Source: an uncultured Porphyromonadaceae bacterium (lineage in GTDB: Bacteria > Bacteroidota > Bacteroidia > Bacteroidales > Barnesiellaceae_A). Taken from it: a stretch of 64,000 bases of DNA. Under the pieces are notes generated by a model that was given only the letters and a program-made list of their open reading frames with translations, was not told where the DNA came from and did not search any database. Location: positions 1-64,000 of the forward strand of contig UQMR01000004.1 of the NCBI GenBank assembly GCA_900542255.1, written 5' to 3'. This document shows positions 18,208 through 27,070 of the stretch, one piece after another (positions within the stretch are counted from its first letter, which is position 1; each line of letters opens with the position of its first letter). Both the position numbers and the translations under genes were made by a program.

Positions 18208-18561
18208 TCACTTCAACAAGAAAGTATCTACCACCCGTTCCAGCTCGGCCTGAGGCAGCATGCCCGAGTGCATCTGCGGCATCTCGGCAAGAGGAACAAA
18301 AAGCAGCGTCGGTACCGAACGGATGTTGAAAACCTGCGACAACTCCGACTCTTTGTCGACATCTACTTTATAAACATAAATTTTACCCTCATACTTCTCG
18401 GCAACCTTTTCGAGGATAGGCGACAAAGCCTTGCATGGGCCGCACCACGTGGCATAGAAATCGATAATGGCCGGCTTATCGCCCAGGTATTTCCACTGCG
18501 GGGTATCGATACGCGCCACTTTCTCTACAAACTCCTCTTTGGTTAAATGTATAGTACTCAT
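18208..18561 (-). CDS. trxA: Thioredoxin
   Basis: 117-residue cytoplasmic thioredoxin with the redox motif ATWCGPCK near residue 37-44 and the cis-proline segment SVPTLLF near 84. It lies 19 bases downstream of the peroxiredoxin gene on the same strand, so the pair is likely co-transcribed and this thioredoxin may be the reductant for that peroxiredoxin. Confidence 0.93.
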   Translation of the reverse strand: MSTIHLTKEEFVEKVARIDTPQWKYLGDKPAIIDFYATWCGPCKALSPILEKVAEKYEGKIYVYKVDVDKESELSQVFNIRSVPTLLFVPLAEMPQMHSGMLPQAELERVVDTFLLK

Positions 18562-18580
18562 AGTCTTGGTTTTTATCAGA

Positions 18581-19291
18581 TTACTTATTGCCCAACTTAC
18601 TCTCGACTTGCTCCTTCGACAACTTCCTGGTGCAGAAGAACCAGTCGTAGCAATGTATGTCGCCGCTGTGGTCGCCTACGCGCTCTTTGGCTACGCCGCA
18701 CGAGCCGGCTGTAGGTACGATAACCTCATCGCCCGGGCGCCAGTCGGCAGGCAGTGCCACCGAGAAGTTATCGACGGTTTGCAACCCCACAAGCACACGC
18801 TTTATCTCATCGAAATTGCGTCCCAACGATAGCGGGTAGTACATAATGGTGCGGATTGTATTTTGGGGGTCGATAAAGAAGACCGCACGCACTGCCGACG
18901 TCTCGCTCTCGCCGGGTTGTATCATACCATACAACTTGGCAACCTTCATGGAGATATCGTCGATAAGCGGGAATTTTACTTCGACACCCTTCATGCCCTT
19001 ATAATCTATCTTCTCCTGGATTGTACGCAGCCATGCAATGTGGCTATACAACCCATCGACCGACAAACCAATCAGCTGGCAATTGAGCGACTCGAACTCG
19101 GCTGCCATAGAGGCAAACGCCATAAACTCCGAGGTACACACCGGCGTAAAATCGGCAGGATGGCTGAAAAGGATTTTCCACTTTCCCTCGAAATCTTCGG
19201 GGAATCTGATAGGACCTTGCGTTGTCTTCGCTTGAAATGCAGGCGCCTTATCGCCTATTCTCGGCATTACATAAACTTCATTTTCCATCAT
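18581..19291 (-). CDS. Peroxiredoxin of the Prx6/archaeal type
   Basis: Reduces hydrogen peroxide and organic hydroperoxides. About 236 residues; the start could be 19303, 19291 or 19288 (two Met in a row at the last two), and a further Met begins MPRIGDKAPAF. The peroxidatic Cys is in SHPADFTPVCTSEF near residue 45, with the catalytic Thr and the later Arg. The C-terminal extension from about 150 (PLSLGRNFDEIKR, VALPADWRPGD) is that of the Prx6 group. Two Cys near the C-terminus (SCGVAKER and IHCYDWFFC) could resolve. A consensus promoter and an OxyR-type site lie in front. Confidence 0.93.
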   Translation of the reverse strand: MMENEVYVMPRIGDKAPAFQAKTTQGPIRFPEDFEGKWKILFSHPADFTPVCTSEFMAFASMAAEFESLNCQLIGLSVDGLYSHIAWLRTIQEKIDYKGMKGVEVKFPLIDDISMKVAKLYGMIQPGESETSAVRAVFFIDPQNTIRTIMYYPLSLGRNFDEIKRVLVGLQTVDNFSVALPADWRPGDEVIVPTAGSCGVAKERVGDHSGDIHCYDWFFCTRKLSKEQVESKLGNK

Positions 19292-19339
19292 AATTAATCG
19301 CATTATAAATTTAGAATTAATATTATATTTTATTTGCTA

Positions 19340-19371
19340 CAAATTTAGAGGGATGAAACGAATCTTGCAAA
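19340..19371 (-). promoter_or_regulatory. Promoter of the peroxiredoxin-thioredoxin operon
   Basis: On the minus strand TTTG (19371-19368), 20 bases, TAAATTTG (19347-19340), a full match to the Bacteroidetes consensus. The -33 box touches the OxyR-like element at 19371-19385, as expected for activation. Confidence 0.85.
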
Positions 19372-19390
19372 TAGATAATTTCTATCTTTG
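19371..19390 (+). promoter_or_regulatory. OxyR-like operator with overlapping -7 box of oxyR
   Basis: ATAG-N7-CTAT at 19371-19385 agrees with the OxyR half-operator pattern ATAGntnnnanCTAT at all but one fixed position. The CTAT also forms part of TATCTTTG (19383-19390), the -7 box for oxyR. One element could therefore activate the peroxiredoxin operon and repress oxyR itself. Confidence 0.6.
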
Positions 19391-19407
19391 CATTGACACA
19401 AACTATC

Positions 19408-20337
19408 ATGCCCATGACTATACAACAACTGAAATACATAATTGCTCTCGACCGATGCCGTCATTTTGCGCAAGCAGCCGAAGAGTGCAACATATCCCAG
19501 CCTACCCTCAGTACGATGATACAGAAATTAGAAGAGGAGATAGGCGTGCCGCTCTTCGACCGGAGCAAGCAACCGGTCGAGCCGACAGCCGTGGGCAAAC
19601 AAGTGATACGACAGGCCGCCAAAGCGCTGAAAGAGATAGACGTCATAGGCGAAATCGTGAAAACCGAGAGCGAAACCCTGTCCGGAAAGCTATCGATGGG
19701 TATATTGCCCACCGTATCGCCCTGTCTCACACCCGAGTTTATTCATCTCTTTACCGCAAACTACCCCTCGATAGAGCTTACCATTACCGAGACCCGGCCG
19801 CAGGTAGCCATAGAGAAACTGCGGGCCGGAGAGATAGATGTAGCCATACTCTCTACCCCGCTGCGCACCGATGACCTGTTGGAGATACCGCTCTACCACG
19901 AACCCTTCGTAGCCTATTTCGCCGATGGAGCAACGAATATAGAGACCGAGGCCATCCTCGACAGCCCGCCCCATGAAAAGCTGTGGGTATTGCGAGAGAG
20001 CCACTGCGAGAAACATCCCATATTCGGTTTTTGCCAACGAAACGAAGAGTATAACCGCATATACGAAGCGGGAAGCATCGACACCCTTATACGCATCGTA
20101 GATACCAATGGCGGCTACACCGTCATACCGGCATGGCACGTACAATTTCTGCAACCGCGACAGAAAGAGAATATAAGAAGATTCGACAACGACAGAGCGC
20201 AACGCGAAATCTCCATGGTGATTCGCCACGATTACGTAAAGGAAGGTTTCCTCAATGCCATAGCCGAGACTGCCAAAAAAATAATCCCCGAAGATATGCT
20301 CGACAACTATCTGAAAAACTATAAGATAAGACTTTGA
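19408..20337 (+). CDS. oxyR: Hydrogen-peroxide-sensing LysR regulator OxyR
   Basis: 310-residue LysR-type regulator. The frame continues upstream to a TTG, but that would start in the leader just after the -7 box, so ATG 19408 (or 19414) is chosen. An N-terminal winged helix (MTIQQLKYIIALDRCRHFAQAAE, cited only in part) is followed by the substrate-binding fold. Cys200 and Cys209 in SHCEKHPIFGFC match the disulfide-forming pair of E. coli OxyR (Cys199/Cys208) in spacing and context, strong support for peroxide sensing. It is divergent from the peroxiredoxin operon and precedes sufC by 132 bases. Confidence 0.95.
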   Translation: MPMTIQQLKYIIALDRCRHFAQAAEECNISQPTLSTMIQKLEEEIGVPLFDRSKQPVEPTAVGKQVIRQAAKALKEIDVIGEIVKTESETLSGKLSMGILPTVSPCLTPEFIHLFTANYPSIELTITETRPQVAIEKLRAGEIDVAILSTPLRTDDLLEIPLYHEPFVAYFADGATNIETEAILDSPPHEKLWVLRESHCEKHPIFGFCQRNEEYNRIYEAGSIDTLIRIVDTNGGYTVIPAWHVQFLQPRQKENIRRFDNDRAQREISMVIRHDYVKEGFLNAIAETAKKIIPEDMLDNYLKNYKIRL

Positions 20338-20357
20338 AACAACAATTTGCCCTACTC

Positions 20358-20388
20358 TTCGGTTTGTCACTGAAAAAGCGTACCTTTG
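20358..20388 (+). promoter_or_regulatory. Promoter of sufC
   Basis: TTCG, 19 bases, TACCTTTG (20381-20388): perfect -7 with a one-mismatch -33, 82 bases before the sufC ATG. It shows that the suf operon starts with sufC here. Confidence 0.65.
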
Positions 20389-20469
20389 TAACCTTAAATA
20401 AACCCAACTCCATAAAGGAAGTTACCGTAACGACGGCAACGACCGACAACGGAAAAGACAGAAACAGTT

Positions 20470-21225
20470 ATGCTGAAAATAAAAGACTTACACGCCAACA
20501 TCAATGGCAAGGAGATACTCAAAGGAATAGACCTCACCGTAAGACCGGGCGAGATACATGCAATAATGGGCCCCAACGGCTCGGGCAAAAGTACGCTGTC
20601 GGCTGTGCTGACAGGTAATCCGGCATACGAAGTGACGGGCGGAAGCGTAGAATTCTACGGCAAAGACCTGCTTGCCCTCTCACCCGAAGACCGCGCTCAC
20701 GAAGGGCTGTTCCTCAGTTTCCAATATCCCGTAGAGATACCCGGTGTAAGTATGGTGAACTTTATGCGCGCCGCCATCAACGAGCAGCGGAAATATAGGG
20801 GCGAAGAGCCTATGTCGGCAACAGAGTTTCTGAAACTGATGCGGGAAAAACGCGCCATCGTAGAACTCGATAACAAATTGGCCAACCGCTCGGTCAACGA
20901 AGGCTTTTCGGGCGGAGAGAAGAAACGCAACGAGATATTCCAAATGGCCATGCTCGAACCCAAACTCTCTATCCTCGACGAGACCGACAGCGGGCTCGAC
21001 ATCGACGCCCTACGCATCGTGGCCGAAGGTGTGAACAAACTGAAAAACGAAAACAATGCCATTATCGTAATAACCCACTACCAACGCCTGCTCGACTATA
21101 TCGCTCCCAATTTTGTACACGTGCTATACAAAGGACGCATCGTGAAATCGGGCGGACCGGATCTTGCCCTCGACCTCGAAAAAAGAGGATACGACTGGAT
21201 AAAAGAAGAAATGGGAGAAATGTAA
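20470..21225 (+). CDS. sufC: Fe-S cluster assembly ATPase SufC
   Basis: ABC-type ATPase of the SUF scaffold, 251 residues. Walker A is GPNGSGKST near residue 36, the signature is [11 protein letters not shown] near 143, and Walker B runs [12 protein letters not shown] near 167. The EKKRNE form of the signature and the ETDSGLD box are SufC-specific. It is followed 7 bases later by sufD. SufB, which usually precedes or accompanies SufC in this order, is not in the window. Confidence 0.96.
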   Translation: MLKIKDLHANINGKEILKGIDLTVRPGEIHAIMGPNGSGKSTLSAVLTGNPAYEVTGGSVEFYGKDLLALSPEDRAHEGLFLSFQYPVEIPGVSMVNFMRAAINEQRKYRGEEPMSATEFLKLMREKRAIVELDNKLANRSVNEGFSGGEKKRNEIFQMAMLEPKLSILDETDSGLDIDALRIVAEGVNKLKNENNAIIVITHYQRLLDYIAPNFVHVLYKGRIVKSGGPDLALDLEKRGYDWIKEEMGEM

Positions 21226-21232
21226 TACCGCC

Positions 21233-22585
21233 ATGCAAGAAGCTATACGACAATATACCGACCTATACAAAACGCAACGCGATGCCATAGAAAGCCACTC
21301 GGCGCCCGTACTCAACGCCCTGCGTACCGAGGCCTTGGCCTGTGTCGAGGAGAAAGGATTGCCCACAAACAAAGATGAAGGCTACCATCACACCGACATA
21401 GAGGCATTATATGCCCCCGATTACGGACTGAACATAAACCGTATCGCCTTGCCCACAAGCGCACACGAAGGATTACGGTGCGATGTGCCTAACCTGACAA
21501 GCCAACTCTATTTCTTGGTGGGCGACTGTTTCCGTGCGCCCGAGAAAACGAGGCAGCTGCCCGAGGGCGTCATTGCCGGCAGCCTCTGCGAGGCAGCCAT
21601 GCAACACCCCGATTTGGTAGCCCGTTACTACGGCAAGATAGCCGAGATGAAAAACGATGGCACAGTAGCACTCAACACGATGCTCGCACAAGACGGCTTC
21701 TTCCTGTATATCCCTTCCCACACCATTCTGGAACGTCCCATACAGCTCATCAATCTTATCGGCGGCAACATACCCACGATGAACAACCGGCGCATCCTCA
21801 TCGTTGCCGAGGAGGGTGCCCAGGCCAAAATACTTGTATGCGACCACAGCGAAGAGACAGGCATCAACCACCTCATCACGCAAGTAACCGAGATATGGGC
21901 CGGCAAAGACTCGGTTATAGACTACTATAACCTCGAAGAAAATCTACCGGAGACACGCCGCGTCACCTCTACCTACGTACATCAGGAAGAGGGCTCGAAT
22001 GTGCTGGTAAACGGCATCACACTGCGCAACGGCATCACCCGCGACAACTATCATATCACTCTTGCCGGCACGCACGCCGAGACACAACTGTGCGGCATGG
22101 CCATTGCCGACGGAGAAGAGCAAGTAGATATATCGACCTTTATAGACCATCGTGCCGCCTACTGCCGCAGTAACGAACTGTTTAAGTTTGTCCTCAACGA
22201 CCGGTCGCAAGGAGCATTTGCAGGTCGCATCCTGGTGCAACCCGGTGCCCAAAAGACCGAGGCCTACCAAAGCAACAAAAACCTCTGCGCCTCTGACGAA
22301 GCCCACATATATACCAAGCCCCAGCTGGAAATATATGCCGACGACGTGAAGTGCAGCCACGGAGCAACCGTCGGGCAGCTCGACCAGCAGGCCCTCTTCT
22401 ACATGCGTACGCGGGGTATCTCCGAAGCAGAGGCCCGCATGTTGCTTATGTTTGCCTTTATGAGTGACGTAATAGGCCACGTGAGACTCGATGCCCTCAA
22501 AGAGAGACTCAGACAATTGGTAGAGAGACGATTCCGCGGCGAGCTGTCGACATGCAAGCAATGCAACATCCATATCAAACCGTAA
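21233..22585 (+). CDS. sufD: Fe-S cluster assembly protein SufD
   Basis: 450 residues, SufB/SufD family. The N-terminal helical part (KGLPTNKDEGYHHTDI) and the C-terminal beta-helix core with CSHGATVGQLDQQALFYMRTRG near residue 378 identify it; length and the N-terminal domain favour SufD over SufB. SufD forms the SufBC2D scaffold and supports iron acquisition. The stop is 5 bases before the sufS ATG. Confidence 0.93.
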   Translation: MQEAIRQYTDLYKTQRDAIESHSAPVLNALRTEALACVEEKGLPTNKDEGYHHTDIEALYAPDYGLNINRIALPTSAHEGLRCDVPNLTSQLYFLVGDCFRAPEKTRQLPEGVIAGSLCEAAMQHPDLVARYYGKIAEMKNDGTVALNTMLAQDGFFLYIPSHTILERPIQLINLIGGNIPTMNNRRILIVAEEGAQAKILVCDHSEETGINHLITQVTEIWAGKDSVIDYYNLEENLPETRRVTSTYVHQEEGSNVLVNGITLRNGITRDNYHITLAGTHAETQLCGMAIADGEEQVDISTFIDHRAAYCRSNELFKFVLNDRSQGAFAGRILVQPGAQKTEAYQSNKNLCASDEAHIYTKPQLEIYADDVKCSHGATVGQLDQQALFYMRTRGISEAEARMLLMFAFMSDVIGHVRLDALKERLRQLVERRFRGELSTCKQCNIHIKP

Positions 22586-22590
22586 ACGCC

Positions 22591-23808
22591 ATGTTAGATA
22601 TAGCAAAGATACGCTCGCAATTTCCCATTCTCACGAAAGAGATATACCACAAACCCCTCATCTATCTCGACAATGCAGCCACCTCGCAACACCCGCAATG
22701 CGTAATAGAGAGTATTACCGACAGCTACTACCGCGTAAATGCCAATGTACACCGCGGAGTGCACACCCTCAGCATAGAGGCTACCGAAGCTCATGAAGAG
22801 GCCCGTCGTCGGGTACAGCAATACATCAACGCACGCAGCGCACACGAAATCATATTCACACGAGGCACCACCGAAGCCATCAATCTGGTAGCCGGCTCAT
22901 GGGGCGACGAGTTCCTGCACGATGGCGATGAGGTCATCCTCTCTATCATGGAGCACCACTCCAACATCGTACCTTGGCAATTATTACAACGTCACAAAGC
23001 GATAAAGCTGCGCGTAATCCCCATGAACGAGCAAGGAGAGCTGGACCTTGAAGCGTATCGCGCCGCCTTCAACGAGCATACCCGACTGGTAAGCATAACC
23101 CATGCCTCAAACGTATTGGGGACCATCAATCCCATCGAAGAGATAGTAGCCTACGCCCACGAAAGGAACGTGCCGGTGCTCGTCGACGGAGCACAAGCCA
23201 TACCCCACCTCACTGTCGATGTACAAGCCTTAGATGCCGACTTCTACGTCTTCTCGGCACACAAAGTATACGGGCCTACCGGCATAGGTATTCTATACGG
23301 CAAGGAGAAATGGCTCGATGCCATGCCGCCATACCAAGGGGGCGGAGAGATGATAGCCCACGTATCGTTTGAACAGACCACCTACAATGAGCTTCCATAT
23401 AAATTTGAAGCCGGAACACCCGACTATATCGGGTCGAGAGCCTTTGCCACCGCATTGGATTGGATAGAGACTACCGGGGCCGCCGACATACACGCTCACG
23501 AGCAGGAGTTGCTGCATTATGCCACCCGCAAGCTGGAAGAGATAGAGGGTATCAGGATATATGGTACGGCACGCCAAAAGACACCCGTAATATCGTTTCT
23601 TGCCGGCCACATACACCACTACGACATGGGAATGCTGCTCGACAAGATGGGAGTTGCCGTACGTACAGGACATCATTGCGCACAACCGTTGATGGAGGCA
23701 TTAGGCATAGAAGGGACCGTGCGCGCCTCCTTTGCTGCATACAATACACACGAAGAAATCGATGCCTTTGCAGCCGCAGTAACCCGATGCTGCAACATGC
23801 TGCGATAG
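22591..23808 (+). CDS. sufS: Cysteine desulfurase SufS
   Basis: PLP enzyme that mobilises sulfur from cysteine for cluster assembly, 405 residues. The start is the ATG giving MLDIAKIRSQFP; the frame extends 39 bases into sufD but without homology. YLDNAATSQ near 25, the Schiff-base Lys in FSAHKVYGPTG near 225, and the persulfide Cys in RTGHHCAQPLM near 362 are all present, as in group II desulfurases. Last gene of sufCDS. Confidence 0.95.
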   Translation: MLDIAKIRSQFPILTKEIYHKPLIYLDNAATSQHPQCVIESITDSYYRVNANVHRGVHTLSIEATEAHEEARRRVQQYINARSAHEIIFTRGTTEAINLVAGSWGDEFLHDGDEVILSIMEHHSNIVPWQLLQRHKAIKLRVIPMNEQGELDLEAYRAAFNEHTRLVSITHASNVLGTINPIEEIVAYAHERNVPVLVDGAQAIPHLTVDVQALDADFYVFSAHKVYGPTGIGILYGKEKWLDAMPPYQGGGEMIAHVSFEQTTYNELPYKFEAGTPDYIGSRAFATALDWIETTGAADIHAHEQELLHYATRKLEEIEGIRIYGTARQKTPVISFLAGHIHHYDMGMLLDKMGVAVRTGHHCAQPLMEALGIEGTVRASFAAYNTHEEIDAFAAAVTRCCNMLR

Positions 23809-23898
23809 CCTCGCGGGGCAGGCGCAGCGGCTCTCGGGCACACACCGAAAACAAAAAAAAAGCAAACGAACTGTATTACAAGCAATTTTTTACCTAAT

Positions 23899-23933
23899 TT
23901 TGCCGCAGTTTTTCGGGAACCTTCGTATTTTTG
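23899..23933 (+). promoter_or_regulatory. Candidate topA promoter
   Basis: TTTG (23899-23902) and TATTTTTG (23926-23933) with a 23-base spacer, slightly longer than ideal. The -7 box ends only 7 bases before the topA ATG. Confidence 0.5.
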
Positions 23934-23940
23934 AGTATAT

Positions 23941-26280
23941 ATGCAGAAAAATTTAGTCATTGTAGAATCTCCTGCCAAAGCCAAAACCATTGAAAAGTTT
24001 TTAGGTAAAGATTATAAAGTCCTTTCGAGCTACGGTCACATAAGAGACCTTAAAAAGAAAACATTCAGTATCGATGTGGAACACAATTTCGCACCGATAT
24101 ACGAAATACCTGCCGATAAGAAAAAAATCGTAGACAATCTGCAAGACGAAGCCTCAAAAGCTGCATCGGTATGGCTGGCTTCCGATGAAGACCGCGAAGG
24201 AGAAGCCATTGCATGGCACTTGGCAGAGGTGCTGCACTTGGACCCGAAAAAAACCAAACGCATCGTATTCCACGAAATAACACAAAATGCCATCCTCGAA
24301 GCCATCAAAAATCCACGTACAATAGACATGAACAGGGTCGATGCCCAACAGGCCCGCCGCATACTCGACCGCATCGTGGGTTTTGAACTCTCGCCGGTAT
24401 TGTGGAAAAAAGTGAAACCTGCACTGTCGGCCGGCCGCGTGCAGTCGGTAGCCGTACGGCTTATCGTGGAGCGGGAAAGAGAAATAGAACATTTCAAGAG
24501 CGATGCGGCATTCCGTATAGTGGGCGAATTTGTCACAGAAGATGGCATAGCATTCACGGCCGAGCTCAACACCCGACCCAAAACCATCGAAGAGGCAACA
24601 GCCCTGTTGGAGACTTGCAAGACGGCACAATATACGCTGCAAGAAATCAACATGAAACCGGCCCATAAATCGCCGGCCCCTCCGTTTACCACATCGACCC
24701 TGCAACAAGAGGCCGCCCGTAAACTGGGCTTCTCGGTAGCACAAACCATGTCGGTGGCACAACGGCTCTACGAAAACGGACACATCACCTACATGCGTAC
24801 CGACTCGGTAAACCTCTCGGCCCTGTGCTTAGGTACCACACGTGACGAAATACTCGCATCGCTGGGCGAAAAATATCTGCATACCCGGAACTATCATACC
24901 AAAACACGGGGCGCACAAGAGGCTCACGAAGCTATACGCCCCACATATATCTCGCAACACGAAATAGAGGGGACACGGCAAGAACAACGGCTGTATGAGC
25001 TAATATGGAAGCGCACCATCGCCTCGCAAATGAGCGACGCCGAGATTGAAAAGACCACGGCTACAATAGCCATAGAGGGGCGTAAAGAACAGTTTGTCGC
25101 AACAGGCGAAGTCCTGAAATTCGACGGCTTCCTGCGTGTATATTTGGAGAGCAACGACGAAGAGGGCGAAAACGACACCCTCAGCCACTCCCTGCCGGCC
25201 ATGAAAGCCGGCTCACACCCCACATGCAATACCATTACGGCCACAGAACGTTTCAGCCAACATCCGCCCCGCTATACAGAGGCGAGCTTGGTGAAAAAGC
25301 TCGAAGAGTTGGGCATAGGTCGCCCCTCGACGTATGCACCCACCATATCTACCATACAACAACGCGGATATGTTGAAAAAGGCGACCGCCCCGGCAAAGA
25401 ACGTTCATACCGCATATTGTCGCTGAAAAACGGCTCTATAAAAGAGACCGAGAAAAAGGAAATTGCCGAAGCCGAAAAAAACAAACTGCTGCCTACCGAC
25501 ACCGGCATCGTAGTAAATGATTTCCTCACCGAATATTTCCCCGATATTCTCGATTATAACTTTACGGCAAGCGTCGAAGAACGATTCGACCACATCGCCG
25601 AGGGAAAAACCTCATGGCCCGAGGTGATAGCCACCTTCTACAAATGGTTCCACCCGGCAGTAGAAAAGACCGAATCGATGCGATTCGAGCACAAAGTAGG
25701 AGAGCGCATCCTCGGCACCGACCCCAAAACAGGACGCACGGTATCGGTAAAGATAGGCCGCTTCGGGCCTTTTGTACAGATTGGCCTACCCACCGATGCT
25801 GAAAAGCCCCTCTTCACCTCACTGCAAAAAGGGCAGTCGATGAACAGCATCACGCTCGAAGAAGCCCTCAAACTCTTCGACCTGCCCCGCAAGCTGGGGA
25901 CATTCGAAGATAAAGAGATAGAGGCCAACGTAGGCCGCTTCGGCCCCTACATACGCCACAACGGAAAGTTTGTCTCCATTCCCAAAGAGCTCACGCCGCA
26001 AACCATCACGCTGGAAGAAGCCATCGAGCTGATAGAACAAAAACGCAAGGAAGACAGCAACCGCCTCATCAGGCAATACGACGAAGATGCCGACTTGCAG
26101 GTCCTCAACGGCCGCTATGGGGCATACATCGCTTACAAAAAGAAAAACTACAAGATACCCAAGGGCAACGAGGCTGCGGCCCTAAGCTATGCCGACTGCA
26201 TGCGCATCATCGAAGAAGCCGATAAAAACCCATCGACCTCAAAAACAGGAACGCGCAAAAGCACAACCAAGAAAAAATAA
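23941..26280 (+). CDS. topA: DNA topoisomerase I
   Basis: Type IA topoisomerase relaxing negative supercoils, 779 residues. The Toprim domain starts at once with VESPAKAKTI and carries ASDEDREGEAIAWHL; the catalytic Tyr is in THYMRTDSVNLS (written here ITYMRTDSVNLS) near residue 285. The C-terminal part has three or four glycine-rich GRFGPF/GRYGAY repeats and a basic tail ending in KK instead of the zinc ribbons of E. coli, as is common in Bacteroidetes. The start is fixed by the VESPAKAK motif at residue 8. Confidence 0.96.
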   Translation: MQKNLVIVESPAKAKTIEKFLGKDYKVLSSYGHIRDLKKKTFSIDVEHNFAPIYEIPADKKKIVDNLQDEASKAASVWLASDEDREGEAIAWHLAEVLHLDPKKTKRIVFHEITQNAILEAIKNPRTIDMNRVDAQQARRILDRIVGFELSPVLWKKVKPALSAGRVQSVAVRLIVEREREIEHFKSDAAFRIVGEFVTEDGIAFTAELNTRPKTIEEATALLETCKTAQYTLQEINMKPAHKSPAPPFTTSTLQQEAARKLGFSVAQTMSVAQRLYENGHITYMRTDSVNLSALCLGTTRDEILASLGEKYLHTRNYHTKTRGAQEAHEAIRPTYISQHEIEGTRQEQRLYELIWKRTIASQMSDAEIEKTTATIAIEGRKEQFVATGEVLKFDGFLRVYLESNDEEGENDTLSHSLPAMKAGSHPTCNTITATERFSQHPPRYTEASLVKKLEELGIGRPSTYAPTISTIQQRGYVEKGDRPGKERSYRILSLKNGSIKETEKKEIAEAEKNKLLPTDTGIVVNDFLTEYFPDILDYNFTASVEERFDHIAEGKTSWPEVIATFYKWFHPAVEKTESMRFEHKVGERILGTDPKTGRTVSVKIGRFGPFVQIGLPTDAEKPLFTSLQKGQSMNSITLEEALKLFDLPRKLGTFEDKEIEANVGRFGPYIRHNGKFVSIPKELTPQTITLEEAIELIEQKRKEDSNRLIRQYDEDADLQVLNGRYGAYIAYKKKNYKIPKGNEAAALSYADCMRIIEEADKNPSTSKTGTRKSTTKKK

Positions 26281-26305
26281 AATGTTTACGATATAACCGA
26301 AGTTT

Positions 26306-26956
26306 ATGAAAATAATAAATTTTGCAGAGCAAGACACAATCGTCAACAGATTTATGAGCGAGTTGCGCGATGTCAACGTTCAACAAGACAGAATGCGCTT
26401 CCGCCGCAACCTCGAAAGGATAGGTGAAGTCATGGCCTACGAGATAAGCAAGACCCTCGCTTACCACCCCCAGACGGTAGAAACTCCTCTGGGAAAAGCC
26501 ACGGTAAACCTGCCGGCCGAAAAAGTCGTACTGGCCACCATCCTGCGTGCCGGCATAGCCTTCCACCAAGGATTCCTACACTACATGGACAATGCCGAGA
26601 ACGCCTTCGTTTCGGCATACAGGCAATATAGCGACGAAACACACTTCGACATCCATGTAGAATACATCGCCTCACCCTCTATCGAGGGCAAAGTACTCGT
26701 ACTGGCCGACCCCATGCTGGCAACAGGCAGCTCCATGGAGCTTTGTTACCGGGCTCTGTTAGCCAAAGGAACCCCCTCGCACATACACCTTGCAGCAGCC
26801 ATAGCAAGCCGTCAGGCCATAACGTTCGTAGAGAAACATTTCCCCGAGAACACCACTGTATGGGTAGCTGCCGTAGACGATGAGCTGAATGCCCATGGCT
26901 ATATCGTGCCCGGATTGGGCGATGCCGGAGATTTGGCATACGGTACAAAAGATTGA
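26306..26956 (+). CDS. upp: Uracil phosphoribosyltransferase
   Basis: Salvages uracil to UMP with PRPP. 216 residues, with the PRPP-binding loop VLADPMLATGSSMEL near residue 130 and ILRAGIAF near 78. The C-terminal PGLGDAGDLAYGT is the uracil-binding signature of the family. It lies 25 bases after topA. Confidence 0.95.
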   Translation: MKIINFAEQDTIVNRFMSELRDVNVQQDRMRFRRNLERIGEVMAYEISKTLAYHPQTVETPLGKATVNLPAEKVVLATILRAGIAFHQGFLHYMDNAENAFVSAYRQYSDETHFDIHVEYIASPSIEGKVLVLADPMLATGSSMELCYRALLAKGTPSHIHLAAAIASRQAITFVEKHFPENTTVWVAAVDDELNAHGYIVPGLGDAGDLAYGTKD

Positions 26957-27038
26957 AGGCACCGATACACAGCATACTCAAAAAGGTATGTCCCGTTAAA
27001 CAATATTTGGAAAGAGCCCTTGCAATGTAAAAAATTCT

Positions 27039-27046
27039 TATCTTTG
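27039..27046 (+). promoter_or_regulatory. -7 box of the acyltransferase-like gene
   Basis: TATCTTTG, 25 bases before the ATG at 27071. The -33 is poor. It rules out the longer frame beginning at 27020. Confidence 0.5.
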
Positions 27047-27070
27047 CAAGAACTAAAAATAAAACTGAAA

